64,000 bases of DNA. It comes from Mantis religiosa (lineage: Eukaryota; Arthropoda; Insecta; Mantodea; Mantidae). This document shows, piece after piece, positions 42,901 to 45,371 of this stretch (its first letter is position 1; every line of letters starts with the position of its first letter). The translations under genes were made by a program, and so were the position numbers. The stretch covers positions 112,890,107-112,954,106 of the forward strand of contig CM060954.1 in NCBI GenBank assembly GCA_030765055.1, given 5' to 3'. A model generated the notes under the pieces. That model ran no database searches and was not told the origin of the DNA. It worked only from the letters and a program-made list of their open reading frames with translations.

Positions 42901-45371
42901 CCCATGGATGCCCCACTTGGGGCTTAGATACAATAAACTAAAGGTTTTGGTGCCAACTACTCTCCGTAGTAATCTTAATCCTATTATCAATTTATTTTTA
43001 ATAATACTGGACAGTATTATGCCATGGCCCTTAAAAGTATGGTATAGAATTTACATATTCATACTGTTACAGCCACTGATATGTTATCTGAAGCATTTCT
43101 AAGCAGGGTTCCAGCATTATTTTACTTTAAACTCTATGAAAAAGTAACTTAAAATGTTATTATGAAGAATTTGCTTCATTCTGTACTGAAAAGCATCCCA
43201 GCTAATGTTAGGAAGGTCCTGACAAAACATGTTCTAGGTAAACACTAGCAATATATGGAACGTTGAGTATTAGTTTGACTCAAAATTATATTGATTTTGT
43301 GCTTCATTGTATCATAGTCCTTACTCATAGGAAGATAATGCTTTGTTTGATTAAGGTTAATTTTTATGGGTTTCAATTTAAGTAAGTTTGCAATTATTAG
43401 TGTTAGGTATAACTGCTCTTAGTTACTAATACAATAGGTAGAAGGCCATATGACGATTTATTCTCATAGTTTGCTTTGTACCTTTATTAAACGAATAATA
43501 AAAAATTTGGCTTTGTAAGGAGCATTAAACATAATAGCACTGACTTGAATTTTCTCCATGCAAATTCTTGAAAGTGAACATAGGCTGAATATGTTATTTT
43601 GTTTTGTTTGATGTTTTGTAAACATCAGTGAAATAATAAGTTTTGCATTATTTCTGTTCATTTCAGGGAACCTCTTCGAATTATGAGGCATCTACCACAA
43701 CAGATATTGTAGACTCTGCAAGCAACAAAACCCAGCCTCAGCGCCGCACTACACACCGTGTAACTAGAGCTGACAGTAGTGGGAGCAGTAGTTCTAACCC
43801 TGCCCCCATATCTACTACAACCAAATCCTCTCTTTCTCGCACTACTACACCTAGAAGCAAAATGGAGTCACCATCTAATCGTAGTAAGACATTGGAACCC
43901 AGGAGCACTAGCAAAATAACAGTGGGGCGCAGTGCCTCAGTACGAGGTAATGTGCTGAAAAGCCTTTGACTTAAATCTGTCATACACTTTCTGTTTGTCA
44001 TTTTCTCCTCACTTAGTTAAGCTTGTGAATCAGTTGCCCCTTTTACCAAACTAATTATTCATTAACCTTCTGGCAGGCATGCCTAGCTCTATAATGTTAC
44101 CAGGCATGCTTTGTAATGTTTACAATATGAATATTTTTAAGTAATACCAAGAATGTTTTGAGCAATAATTATCATTATACGTATATAATATACTATGCAA
44201 TCCATCTCGGTTATATTAGTTCTTAGTGGCACCAATTTTACCATTGTTTTGAGAAGTGTTCACTTTCATCATACCTTTCACAAACAACTTGCTTATTTGT
44301 GTGGTTTTTGCAAGCAAAGTTTTTGTATCTATCTAAAATGATAATGAGCTATCAATGATTGATTGGAAAAAGATTGCATAATTAAAAAAATTGGAAAATT
44401 GCGATAATGGGATGGTTAATTTACATGGTATATTAGAATACTTTAATCTTTATTTGATAAGCAAATGTAATACAAAAAAAAAAAAAAATCCCTGGAAAGT
44501 AAACTTCGTTGTGTATTATAGCAACCTAATTTCCCCCTTGAAAAAATAAATAATTGCTTTAGCATTGTACATAAATAACTACTCTTGCATCTATTGAAGT
44601 GAAATTAATATGATCAAATATTCTGATACAGGTAGTGCTGTGGATTCAGCTTCTTTGGGTCGAACAAGTAGTGTGATACCACGCCGCACTTTGAGTTTAC
44701 GTAAAACAGACTCACAAGGAAGTGTATCAGCACAGCAACGACGCAGTGGTCTGCTCCATCAGGGTGCAGTAGAACGGTCAAATTCTAGAGCTAGTCTACG
44801 CAGTTCTCGCTCTTCCCTTAATAGTTCAGCTTCTGTGAACACTGTGAAGAATGCAAAGGCAACAAAGGCAACACCACCACTCTCGAAGTCATCCAGCCGT
44901 TCTAGTGTTGGTGGTGGCAGTACTGGTGCCAAGCTCTCAGGATACACAAGTGCAATTAAGGCTCTCACATCAAACTTAGCAAAGGATGCAACAGCCACTC
45001 GTAGTAGCAAATATGGTAGACAATCACCAGCGGGCTCCAGTTCTACCATAACAAAGAAACCTCTAGCTCCAGTTCAGCTTAGATCATCAACACATCGATC
45101 TGTGCCAGCAAGTCGAAGTTCCAGCAGTGGCAGCAGCATTGGTCCTACCACAACTGTAAGACGTGGTGGACCTCGGTCAGCTGGGGTATCTACAAGCTTT
45201 AAGGAAAATAATGGAGCTTCATCCTCCGTGCCAGCTAGCCGGAGTTCAAGCAGTGGGAGTAGTGTAGGGCCTGCAGCTAGACGTGCTGGGTTTATGCGCC
45301 CCACTGCTGCCAGTTCTGCAAAAGACACTGAAGCCACTCCTAGGACACATGTCAGAGTTGCTGTTAAATGA
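102..45371 (+). CDS. form3: Formin of the INF2 / formin 3 family, 3' part of gene (22 exons, partial at 5' end)
   Basis: Formins nucleate and elongate unbranched actin filaments through a dimeric FH2 ring fed by profilin-actin bound to FH1; INF2-type formins also sever filaments. Joining the 22 exons listed here gives 1,744 codons plus TGA with every splice phase matching. Residue numbers count from the first full codon. Residues 1-105 resemble the end of the DID/FH3 arm. About 131-196 is FH1 (polyproline runs). About 219-628 is FH2 with its charged coiled-coil tail. About 636-655 (LVDSLLYDIRSGF) matches the INF2 WH2/DAD helix. The remaining ~1,080 residues are Ser/Arg/Pro-rich and look disordered. 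FH2 residues such as SLNVNIFLKQF, GNFLNSGGYAGNAAG and the DAD sequence match INF2, not FHOD or Diaphanous. The start codon and G-binding region lie off the window. Family certain; the form3 name rests on my memory of the family, not a search. Confidence 0.9.
337..1621 (-). mobile_element. Full-length degenerate mariner transposon in intron 1
   Basis: Minus-strand transposase pieces run from the N-terminal helix-turn-helix part (about 1585-1240; VSENVAQR..FQRFNNGDENTKD..SSGRPK) to the catalytic part (677-868; VNQR-like 'ALINQNRVLLQQDNATSHTA') and a C-terminal remnant (472-699). The right terminus reads on the minus strand as TTAGGTTTGCTCATAAGTTA next to TA, a typical mariner terminal inverted repeat (TIR); a diverged partner lies at 337-367. 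Total about 1.28 kb, the normal mariner size. The frame is broken by stops, small shifts and a 64-nt poly(T) at 891-954. It is a dead intronic copy of the irritans/Hsmar-like type (subfamily inferred). Confidence 0.85.
891..954. repeat. 64-nt poly(T) run inside mariner
   Basis: 64 consecutive T on the + strand (poly-A on the transposase strand) sit where mariner transposases normally have the lysine-rich 'LHPKKV' stretch before the 'VWWDF' motif. The sequence resumes in register on both sides, so this is either expansion of an A-run coding for lysines or a poly-A insertion. Confidence 0.95.
1622..2075. other. Rest of intron 1
   Basis: AT-rich intron sequence after the mariner right end. It ends in a pyrimidine-rich tract and the AATAG acceptor. 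I see no other feature. Confidence 0.6.
2076..2834 (+). CDS. form3: form3 exon 2: DID end, FH1 and start of FH2
   Basis: 253 codons, phase 0 at both ends (acceptor AG 2074-2075, donor GT 2835). It begins VADTPQEGPFLSILQHLLRI, matching the last helices before FH1 in INF2. Positions about 2326-2520 are FH1, with proline runs of six, ten and ten broken by Gly/Leu/Ser; these are profilin and SH3 ligands. FH2 opens with MKTINWNKIPNHKV, including the invariant Trp used in the lasso/post contact of the FH2 dimer. The run of CCA/CCT codons gives an antisense poly-glycine open frame, which is a shadow. Confidence 0.95.
3068..3129 (+). CDS. form3: form3 exon 3 (FH2)
   Basis: 20 codons plus 2 nt; acceptor TTTCAG ends at 3067, donor GT at 3130. 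It encodes IALLDGKRSLNVNIFLKQF, the FH2 signature 'LLD.K+S.N..I.L+.F' typical of INF2 and related formins. Confidence 0.93.
3130..5357. other. Intron 3, mostly featureless
   Basis: A 2.2-kb AT-rich intron. The only recognisable piece is a short PLE2 tail at about 3797-3850. I see no other genes or repeats in it. Confidence 0.6.
3797..3850 (+). mobile_element. Short tail fragment of Penelope-like family PLE2
   Basis: Shares 'ATTATTTCGCTTCACTGTGG' and the following 'TGTTCCAATACAGTTAAAT' with the asymmetric outer tail of the PLE2 copies at 6012-6152, 57955-59656 and 47253-50997 (the last inverted). No RT or fold-back arm remains here. Confidence 0.7.
5358..5546 (+). CDS. form3: form3 exon 4 (FH2)
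   Basis: 189 nt, entering with 1 nt and leaving with 2 nt of a codon; acceptor TTTCAG, donor GTGAGT. Encodes SNEDIIQLIRDGEHDDIGAE ... GLLKILPEVDELEMLRSFDG, the FH2 knob/linker region; 'LKILPE..E...L+.F' is a strong FH2 hallmark. Confidence 0.95.
6012..6152 (+). mobile_element. Mini fold-back of family PLE2 (141 bp, no coding)
   Basis: Two near-perfect inverted arms (TTATTAAATTATAGATGAGT ... and its complement ...ACTCATCTATAATTTAATAA) meet around a short centre, followed by the PLE2 outer tail. Flanked by a 12-bp target duplication, TAGTTTTAACAT (6000-6011) and TATTTTTAACAT (6150-6161), one mismatch; element bounds are uncertain by a few bases because tail and duplication abut. It has the ends of PLE2 but no RT, endonuclease or hammerhead. 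A sister copy is at 57955-59656. Confidence 0.8.
6500..6920 (-). pseudogene. Mariner transposase fragment
   Basis: Minus-strand frame 6509-6700 reads ALIITGDETWVTHNTPETKK, the first catalytic-Asp block (GDETWV) of mariner/Tc1-type transposases with the usual 'TPETK' follow-up, then '..YWHYSG'. The frame shifts at about 6700; further upstream 'CRQ..TFLQ'-like residues of the helix before the catalytic core can be read. The second and third catalytic residues are gone. It is a truncated relic in intron 4 of a different mariner lineage from the intron 1 copy. Confidence 0.75.
7135..7386 (+). mobile_element. tRNA-derived SINE, family S1, with 15-bp target duplication
   Basis: The head contains an RNA polymerase III A box (TGGCTCAGTGGTTAGA) and a B-box-like AGTTCAATCCC; the body is shared with the copies at 16867, 53838 and (reversed) 9437; the tail is ATTAAACACTACACATTTCA. 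Direct repeats TTTACCATATACAGA at 7120-7134 and 7387-7401 bound it exactly. Complete, probably young copy. Confidence 0.9.
7620..8755 (+). pseudogene. 3' end of a non-LTR retrotransposon with RNase H domain
   Basis: Residues readable from about 7690: 'FIYIDGFKSELGVGCA' (first RNase H strand, normally YTDGS), a +1 shift near 7795, then ILTAELFSLYQAILYIERHS, CMDCLSALQSL, HPLVQLIQDGV, ITFVWTPRHVVVFGSQAADA (catalytic D..E..D pattern and 'W.PGH.G..GNE.AD.AAK'). After the stop at 8358 a further frame gives the typical C-terminal 'LTVCHILTECRFLAPLHA' and '..FIRQSGFWHLL'. RT and endonuclease are missing, so it is a 5'-truncated LINE of an RNase-H-bearing clade (I/LOA/R1-like; clade is inference). Frameshifted, inactive. 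Confidence 0.8.
8756..9436. other. Intron 4 stretch without recognisable features
   Basis: AT-rich sequence between the LINE end and the reversed SINE. No coding homology or repeat seen. Confidence 0.55.
9437..9636 (-). mobile_element. SINE family S1, reversed and 5'-truncated
   Basis: On the minus strand it reads the B box (GGTTCGATCCC), 'AGATTTGTGATGGAAAACAG', the pyrimidine-rich middle and the tail '...AGTGGGTGTTAAACATTACA'. The tRNA-like A-box head is missing. Same body as 7135-7386. Confidence 0.8.
9985..10225. repeat. Possible miniature inverted-repeat element
   Basis: 'CTGGGGTGACTTTGTGCCAC' at about 9989 and an inverted relative (GGCCCAATGTCACCCCATG) at about 10198-10216 could be imperfect TIRs of a ~230-bp MITE. 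A further inverted relative (ACAAAGTCACCCCAG) lies at about 13395-13412, so a larger element spanning 9985-13415 and later hit by PLE1-A is an alternative. Neither boundary is proven. Confidence 0.35.
10385..10709 (-). pseudogene. C-terminal tail of a Tigger/pogo-type transposase
   Basis: Minus strand: SRKLLVDDFVVVQYEGKFFP then GRVIVIV..ERVSVMQRSGR, a stop, and then '..WPD.KDKIDYEYKDVVKKIELP'. This small beta-barrel-like tail (V.DFV.V.YE...FPG.V) is the one seen at the C-terminus of many insect CENP-B/Tigger-like transposases. Only the tail is left and it contains stops. The open frame continuing past 10709 runs into a separate short insertion (10710-10762). Confidence 0.55.
10710..10762 (+). 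mobile_element. 53-bp 5'-truncated retroposon tail
   Basis: Contains GGCCCAAATGACCT..CTGTCGATGGGCCCTAAAACACCACACACTC, nearly identical to 28600-28656. Flanked by TCACTGCTG at 10701-10709 and 10763-10771. It looks like the extreme 3' end of a LINE or SINE inserted into the Tigger-type relic. Confidence 0.7.
11722..11763 (-). ncRNA. Hammerhead-like ribozyme, PLE1-A left arm
   Basis: Reverse complement of 12941-12982 with identical core, stem II and helix I, as expected for the inverted terminal arm. See the right-arm entry for the fold. Confidence 0.55.
11779..12948 (+). pseudogene. PLE1-A: partial reverse transcriptase + GIY-YIG endonuclease
   Basis: Starts inside RT just before motif B: QKSGLSMGNPLSPFLANLFM, then motif C FKVWYRYVDDIFAIVP with catalytic YVDD, motif D LPFLDLNI, and FGIYRKPT. 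Fingers and motif A are missing. A TGA at 12544-12546 interrupts the frame; the same frame resumes with SGIYQINCKNCEKCYIGQTK (GIY-YIG motif), KSAVAFHFWNENHDI and RVMNFEIPP and stops at 12946-12948 (TGA). Penelope RTs are related to telomerase and use the GIY-YIG nuclease to open the target. Apart from the TGA no frameshift is visible. Copy B shares this TGA. Confidence 0.93.
12941..12982 (+). ncRNA. Hammerhead-like ribozyme, PLE1-A right arm
   Basis: Order: helix I strand GAGA, core UUGAAAA, U, stem II (AGGCC with GGCCU), GAAAC-UA-GUC, helix I return UCUC. Helix III is the two pairs A-U and C-G around a UA loop. Helix I is four perfect pairs. The core differs from CUGANGA at C3 to U and G8 to A; these two residues pair with each other in the folded ribozyme, so U3-A8 is a compensated pair. 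Activity is inference. The UGA of the core is also the stop codon of the endonuclease ORF. Confidence 0.6.
13700..13800 (+). CDS. form3: form3 exon 5 (FH2)
   Basis: 101 nt, in with 1 nt and out with 1 nt; acceptor CTTTCAG, donor GTAAGT. Encodes YKLRIESMLLKEEFAANMGY ... INSMIVAGE, matching the INF2 'Y.LRIE.MLL.E' helix of FH2. Confidence 0.95.
14047..14150 (+). mobile_element. tRNA-like repeat family S4
   Basis: 'TTGGCCATGTTAGTCAATGG' (A-box-like region) and 'GTGGTTCAAATTCTAGCTAT' (B box GGTTCAAATTC) followed by 'GGCATTGAATTTTTCA'. The same arrangement recurs at about 19605, 21754, 22050 and 32637. Degenerate; lies in intron 5, where I see nothing else. Confidence 0.6.
14359..14429 (+). CDS. 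form3: form3 exon 6 (FH2, GNFLN motif)
   Basis: 71 nt, in with 2 nt, out in phase 0; acceptor TTTTCAG, donor GTAAGT. Encodes LMTNKPLQEVLYMVIVAGNF then LNS; 'GNFLN' is the most conserved FH2 motif. Confidence 0.96.
14430..15923. other. Intron 6, nothing recognised
   Basis: AT-rich, no coding similarity, repeat pair or structured element seen. Ends with a TTTATAG acceptor. Confidence 0.6.
15924..16031 (+). CDS. form3: form3 exon 7 (FH2)
   Basis: 36 codons, phase 0 at both ends. Encodes GGYAGNAAGVKLSSLQKLTD and KPGMNLIHYVAM, the FH2 'G.A.GFKL..L.KL.+.++......LLH++' block. Confidence 0.96.
16181..16251 (+). CDS. form3: form3 exon 8 (FH2)
   Basis: 71 nt, phase 0 in, 2 nt out; acceptor TTTACAG, donor GTAAGT. 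Encodes QAEKKRKDLLRFPEEMTILE ('AEK...DLL.FP.+' as in INF2). Confidence 0.95.
16867..17110 (+). mobile_element. SINE family S1 copy
   Basis: A-box-like TGGCTGAGTGATTATACTGC, B box GGTTCGATCGCC, shared body (AGATTTGTGGTGGACAACAT) and tail (GGGCATTAAACACTACACAT). More diverged than 7135-7386 and without an obvious target duplication. Lies in intron 8. Confidence 0.85.
17251..17417. mobile_element. Fold-back relic of Penelope-like family PLE7
   Basis: Perfect 10-bp ends TAGATACAGT / ACTGTATCTA, then imperfect inverted arms of ~50 bp sharing CTTCTTCCCAGATGTTTC and its complement. The centre carries a hammerhead-like sequence on the minus strand. A coding relic of what may be the same family is at 22540-22790. 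Lies in intron 8. Confidence 0.6.
17304..17344 (-). ncRNA. Hammerhead-like ribozyme, PLE7
   Basis: Minus strand: helix I strand CCA, exact core CUGAAGA, U, stem II (UCUGC paired with GCAGA around a CAGAGUU loop), GAAAC, AUC cleavage-type triplet, helix I return UGG. Helix III can form only the A15.1-U16.1 pair. All invariant core residues are present. Helix I is short, so activity is uncertain. Confidence 0.55.
17806..17932 (+). CDS. form3: form3 exon 9 (FH2, coiled region)
   Basis: 127 nt, 1 nt in, phase 0 out; acceptor TTTCAG. Encodes TTVEQLQNEINALDSRIKKV then ELPTTEKEIKMQMGEFLQ, the helical C-terminal half of FH2. Confidence 0.94.
18014..18038. repeat. Poly-A run in intron 9
   Basis: About 25 A in a row, with no SINE body attached; a simple homopolymer. 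The rest of intron 9 shows nothing. Confidence 0.9.
18422..18677 (+). CDS. form3: form3 exon 10 (end of FH2 and charged coiled coil)
   Basis: 256 nt, phase 0 in, 1 nt out; acceptor TTCTAAAG, donor GTAATT. Encodes MAEQEVSSLQRDLEELEAVR, LAEFFCEDVATFKLEECFKI and the Arg/Glu-rich helix NERRRVQEEQANARRRQREE, equivalent to the INF2 'YLCED...LE..F' segment and the basic helix after FH2 that raises actin affinity. Confidence 0.95.
18891..19000 (+). CDS. form3: form3 exon 11 (WH2/DAD-like helix)
   Basis: 110 nt, 2 nt in, phase 0 out. Encodes SESECNLVDSLLYDIRSGFS. The 'hhDxLLxDIRxGF' pattern is the INF2 WH2/DAD helix, which binds monomeric actin and the N-terminal DID for autoinhibition. This is the best single argument for the INF2/form3 family. 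Confidence 0.93.
19605..19705 (+). mobile_element. tRNA-like repeat family S4
   Basis: 'GCTGCCATGGTAACTCAGTT' then 'GTGGTTCAAATCCTAGCTAT' (B box GGTTCAAATCC) and '..CACTGAATTTTTCAG'. Same family as 14047. It lies in intron 11 (19001-20704), where I see no other feature except a C9-10 run near 20166. Confidence 0.6.
20705..20858 (+). CDS. form3: form3 exon 12
   Basis: 154 nt, phase 0 in, 1 nt out; acceptor CTCCAG, donor GTAATT. Encodes NRKLQNGGMTSEEDMSSITG .. RRRMGSFSGPTGEHALSG; acidic then RRRxGS, a plausible basophilic kinase site. Reading through the donor would end after six more residues. Confidence 0.9.
21101..21148 (+). CDS. form3: form3 exon 13, 48-nt symmetric microexon
   Basis: Acceptor TTTTTCAG, donor GTTACT. 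2 nt + 15 codons + 1 nt, so both flanking introns are phase 1 and skipping keeps the frame (exon 12 G joins exon 14 AT as GAT either way). Encodes NRGRLIRRHSCRTLT, very basic with an RRHS phosphosite-like motif. The splice sites are good but no transcript is available. Confidence 0.75.
21754..21914. repeat. Fold-back repeat carrying an S4 tRNA-like B box
   Basis: Inverted arms of about 42 bp (TTCTTCACACTAGCCACACA ... and ...TGTGTGCCTAGTGTGAAGAA) enclose 'GTGGTTCAAATCCCGGCCAT' and 'GGCATTGAATTTTTCATG'. An 18-bp TATTTTGTATGGATATTT-type direct repeat occurs just inside the left arm. Intron 13. Confidence 0.7.
22050..22175 (+). mobile_element. tRNA-like repeat family S4, best-preserved copy
   Basis: 'GTTGGCCATGGTAACTCAAT' 'GGGTTAGAGCAACTAGACGG' (A-box TGGTAACTCAATGGGTTAGA) and 'GCGGTTCAAATTCTGGCAAT' (B box). 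The spacing between boxes is tRNA-like, so it is probably a tRNA-derived SINE. Confidence 0.65.
22540..22790 (+). mobile_element. Coding relic of a Penelope-like element (family PLE7?)
   Basis: Degenerate sequence reading roughly NPDHFFIQTNQEVLSTEMIK and, in other frames, a terminal 'PPCYPSL.KAGS' block, followed by 'TGAAGGTGTCTGCCA...GAAACAT', a decayed version of the PLE7 hammerhead at 17304-17344. Recognition rests on the hammerhead similarity and my memory of such PLE tails, so it is tentative. Confidence 0.4.
23513..24640 (-). mobile_element. Tigger/pogo-type DNA transposon (defective)
   Basis: TIRs TACAGTACAACCTGTCTTCA (left) and, reversed, TGCAGTGAAACCTGCCTTCA (right), each followed by GTGGAA, and flanked by TA. 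A minus-strand ORF (24057-24248) begins MASKTRSELDLNMKVKVIYA and continues KLSAKQIMKVFNIWKTQVHE, the N-terminal pipsqueak-type helix-turn-helix of Tigger transposases. The DDE core is missing, so this is an internally deleted copy of about 1.13 kb in intron 13. Confidence 0.8.
24643..27525. other. Second half of intron 13, nothing recognised
   Basis: AT-rich with short T/A homopolymers. Open frames of 60-80 codons here have no recognisable composition or motif. Confidence 0.5.
27526..27660 (+). CDS. form3: form3 exon 14
   Basis: 135 nt, 2 nt in, 1 nt out; acceptor GTTTCAG, donor GTAGGT. Encodes TPNGSLRRRRSRVPSEEDDS NLMDFLRSSG ... RERKSWGSL, with a polybasic patch followed by an acidic and hydrophobic 'LMDFLR' helix. 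No known domain. Confidence 0.9.
28600..28656 (+). mobile_element. 57-bp 5'-truncated retroposon tail with 13-bp target duplication
   Basis: ACGGGCCCAAATGACCTTGT .. GTCGACGGGCCCTAAAACAC then (CACT)-type repeats, bounded by TCCAATATGTAAT at 28587-28599 and 28657-28669. Same tail as 10710-10762. The rest of intron 14 shows nothing. Confidence 0.85.
29093..29252 (+). CDS. form3: form3 exon 15
   Basis: 160 nt, 2 nt in, 2 nt out. Encodes DRSWARRARGGGRKRPDLLS, then a Ser/Pro-rich ERPNSPSPLAETKPVLPATP. Basic then proline-rich, low complexity. An overlapping antisense open frame is a shadow. Confidence 0.88.
29345..29484 (+). CDS. form3: form3 exon 16
   Basis: 140 nt, 1 nt in, 1 nt out; acceptor CAACAG, donor GTAAGT. 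Encodes SRAWRQKIEAWLQENEKEEK QNEELRRRSRRVQSNRRSLE, a charged amphipathic helix/coiled-coil candidate. Confidence 0.9.
29485..32397. other. Intron 16, nothing recognised
   Basis: 2.9 kb AT-rich intron. No TE coding sequence, SINE box pair or inverted repeat that I can recognise. Confidence 0.5.
32398..32568 (+). CDS. form3: form3 exon 17
   Basis: 171 nt, 2 nt in, 1 nt out; acceptor TTGCAG, donor GTCTGA (weaker GT site). Encodes ESEGRGSTLDTLPEEKSTTV and YKRVYSDWRPTIEKTDVVGA MAAIE. The last stretch is a short hydrophobic helix reminiscent of a second DAD-like segment (inference). Confidence 0.87.
32637..32806. repeat. Fold-back S4 repeat
   Basis: Inverted arms (GATAGAGTCAAACTGAAAAA TTCAATG... 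and ...CATTGAATTTTTCAGTTTGA CTCTATC) enclose a tRNA-like segment with 'CGCTCAATGGGCAAGAGCGA' and 'CACGGTTCAAAT'. To the right a segment 'AAAACCTTAGCCCATGCATG' repeats the arm sequence seen at 21754-21914. Intron 17; beyond it (to 34594) nothing else is seen. Confidence 0.7.
34595..34761 (+). CDS. form3: form3 exon 18
   Basis: 167 nt, 2 nt in, phase 0 out; acceptor TTTCCAG, donor GTAAAT. Encodes EAQPQTPMKDKSPWRKSNLN VPNSAEETELDMRRLRRMRS, then a Ser/Pro tail. The WRKSNLN block and the RRLRRMRS basic cluster look conserved rather than random. Confidence 0.9.
35440..36600 (-). mobile_element. Degenerate mariner transposon in intron 18
   Basis: Minus strand, in order: N-terminal helix-turn-helix (36352-36540; LKGLMPKEIKEKMDSTLKDS, IKRWVPVFK), first catalytic region 'FLRWLITMDKT.IHH' (about 36080-36120; normally MDETW, here K for E), PESKSQSKQWITPGEPTPKK (35810-36070), and ECSPYSPDLVPSDYHLFLNL (35569-35781) with the third catalytic Asp of DD34D. 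Stops and shifts separate the blocks. TIRs not identified, so bounds are approximate. A third, distinct mariner lineage in this gene. Confidence 0.8.
36601..37219. other. End of intron 18, nothing recognised
   Basis: AT-rich intron sequence ending in the TAATTTCAG acceptor; short open frames without features. Confidence 0.5.
37220..38242 (+). CDS. form3: form3 exon 19, largest exon (341 codons)
   Basis: Phase 0 at both ends; donor GTAAGA. Ser/Thr/Pro/Arg-rich and probably disordered, with repeated short 'RLRRP/RLRRTP/TRRSFRP' basic motifs and many S/T-P sites. Near its end a predicted helix DKESRLKKWQERLKYRGNDE AAEEALADIANAGLEL could be a structured island. This is part of the insect-type extension after the DAD. 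Codon use and open frame (no stop in 1,023 nt) support coding. Confidence 0.95.
38243..39083. other. Intron 19, nothing firm
   Basis: AT-rich. A weak S4-like stretch at about 38637-38720 (AATCAATCTGAAAAATTAAT ... GCTCTAACCAACCATGG) is too diverged to call. Confidence 0.45.
39084..39305 (+). CDS. form3: form3 exon 20
   Basis: 74 codons, phase 0 at both ends; acceptor TTGGTAG, donor GTAAAG. Encodes an Asn/Ser/Lys-rich stretch, then LHDEGFEETQSLVSETPSQ, which looks like a conserved short linear motif. Confidence 0.9.
40122..40163 (-). ncRNA. Hammerhead-like ribozyme, PLE1-B left arm
   Basis: Same 42-nt sequence as 12941-12982 but on the minus strand: U3-A8 variant core, AGGCC/GGCCU stem II, GAGA/UCUC helix I. 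Confidence 0.55.
40156..40560 (-). pseudogene. PLE1-B left arm: GIY-YIG endonuclease
   Basis: Minus-strand frame with SGIYQINCKNCEKCYIGQTK, KQEDKSAVAFHFWNENHDID and RVMNFEIPPADNLTKKFIVP, ending CQLGRD. It mirrors 40998-41402 on the + strand. An RT-derived stretch continues on this arm to 40780. Confidence 0.9.
40781..41402 (+). pseudogene. PLE1-B right arm: RT connection + GIY-YIG endonuclease
   Basis: Frame 40806-41003 (VLKKIRKSKLKKTIKE ... NRYSILK) is the segment after the RT palm; it ends at the same TGA as copy A. The frame resumes to the GIY-YIG domain (KSAVAFHFWNENHDI, RVMNFEIPPADN), stop at 41400-41402. Confidence 0.9.
41395..41436 (+). ncRNA. Hammerhead-like ribozyme, PLE1-B right arm
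   Basis: Identical to 12941-12982; GAGA/UCUC helix I, U3-A8 variant core, stop codon UGA embedded in the core. Confidence 0.58.
41767..42609. other. Intron 20 stretch, nothing recognised
   Basis: Follows the DD82E remnant. A 154-codon minus-strand open frame (41981-42445) has no recognisable domain and a composition typical of chance frames. It could hold the rest of the DD82E element's terminal sequence, which I could not delimit. Confidence 0.4.
42610..42945 (+). mobile_element. tRNA-derived SINE, family S2
   Basis: Head GGGACCGAGCGGGATGGCTC AGGCAGTT (A box TGGCTCAGGCAG) and GGGTTCAATTACC (B box), then a ~250-nt body ending GCTTAGATACAATAAACTAA. Short direct repeat GTTTTGG flanks it (about 42604-42610 and 42946-42952). 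Different from S1. Confidence 0.8.
43195..43329 (+). mobile_element. Solo terminus of Penelope-like family PLE6
   Basis: CAGCTAATGTTAGGAAGGTC .. GACAAAACATGTTCTAGGTAA, ACTAGCAATATATGGAACGT and a tail ATCATAGTCCTTACTCATAG, all shared with the fold-back at 55402-55647. The ribozyme region is decayed (core CUAAUGU). Confidence 0.65.
43667..43946 (+). CDS. form3: form3 exon 21
   Basis: 280 nt, phase 0 in, 1 nt out; acceptor TTTCAG, donor GTAATG. Encodes GTSSNYEASTTTDIVDSASN and then Ser/Thr/Arg-rich SSLSRTTTPRSKMESPSNRS. Disordered, basic. Confidence 0.92.
43947..44631. other. Intron 21, nothing recognised
   Basis: AT-rich intron with a short poly-A run near 44474; no TE or repeat recognised. 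Confidence 0.55.
44632..45371 (+). CDS. form3: form3 exon 22, last coding exon
   Basis: 740 nt: 2 nt in, 245 codons and TGA (45369-45371). Extremely Ser/Arg-rich basic tail (RSNSRASLRSSRSSLNSSAS ...) ending TPRTHVRVAVK. Contains two copies of VPASRSSSSGSS(I/V)GP, at about 45102 and 45228. Such basic disordered tails often bind microtubules or acidic surfaces; here that is inference. Confidence 0.93.

Noticed and set aside
102..45371. FHOD-type formin (Fhos) as identity
   Set aside because: My first impression, but the FH2 residues (SLNVNIFLKQF, Y.LRIE.MLL) and the LVDSLLYDIRSGF helix match INF2/form3; FHOD has a different FH2 and DAD.
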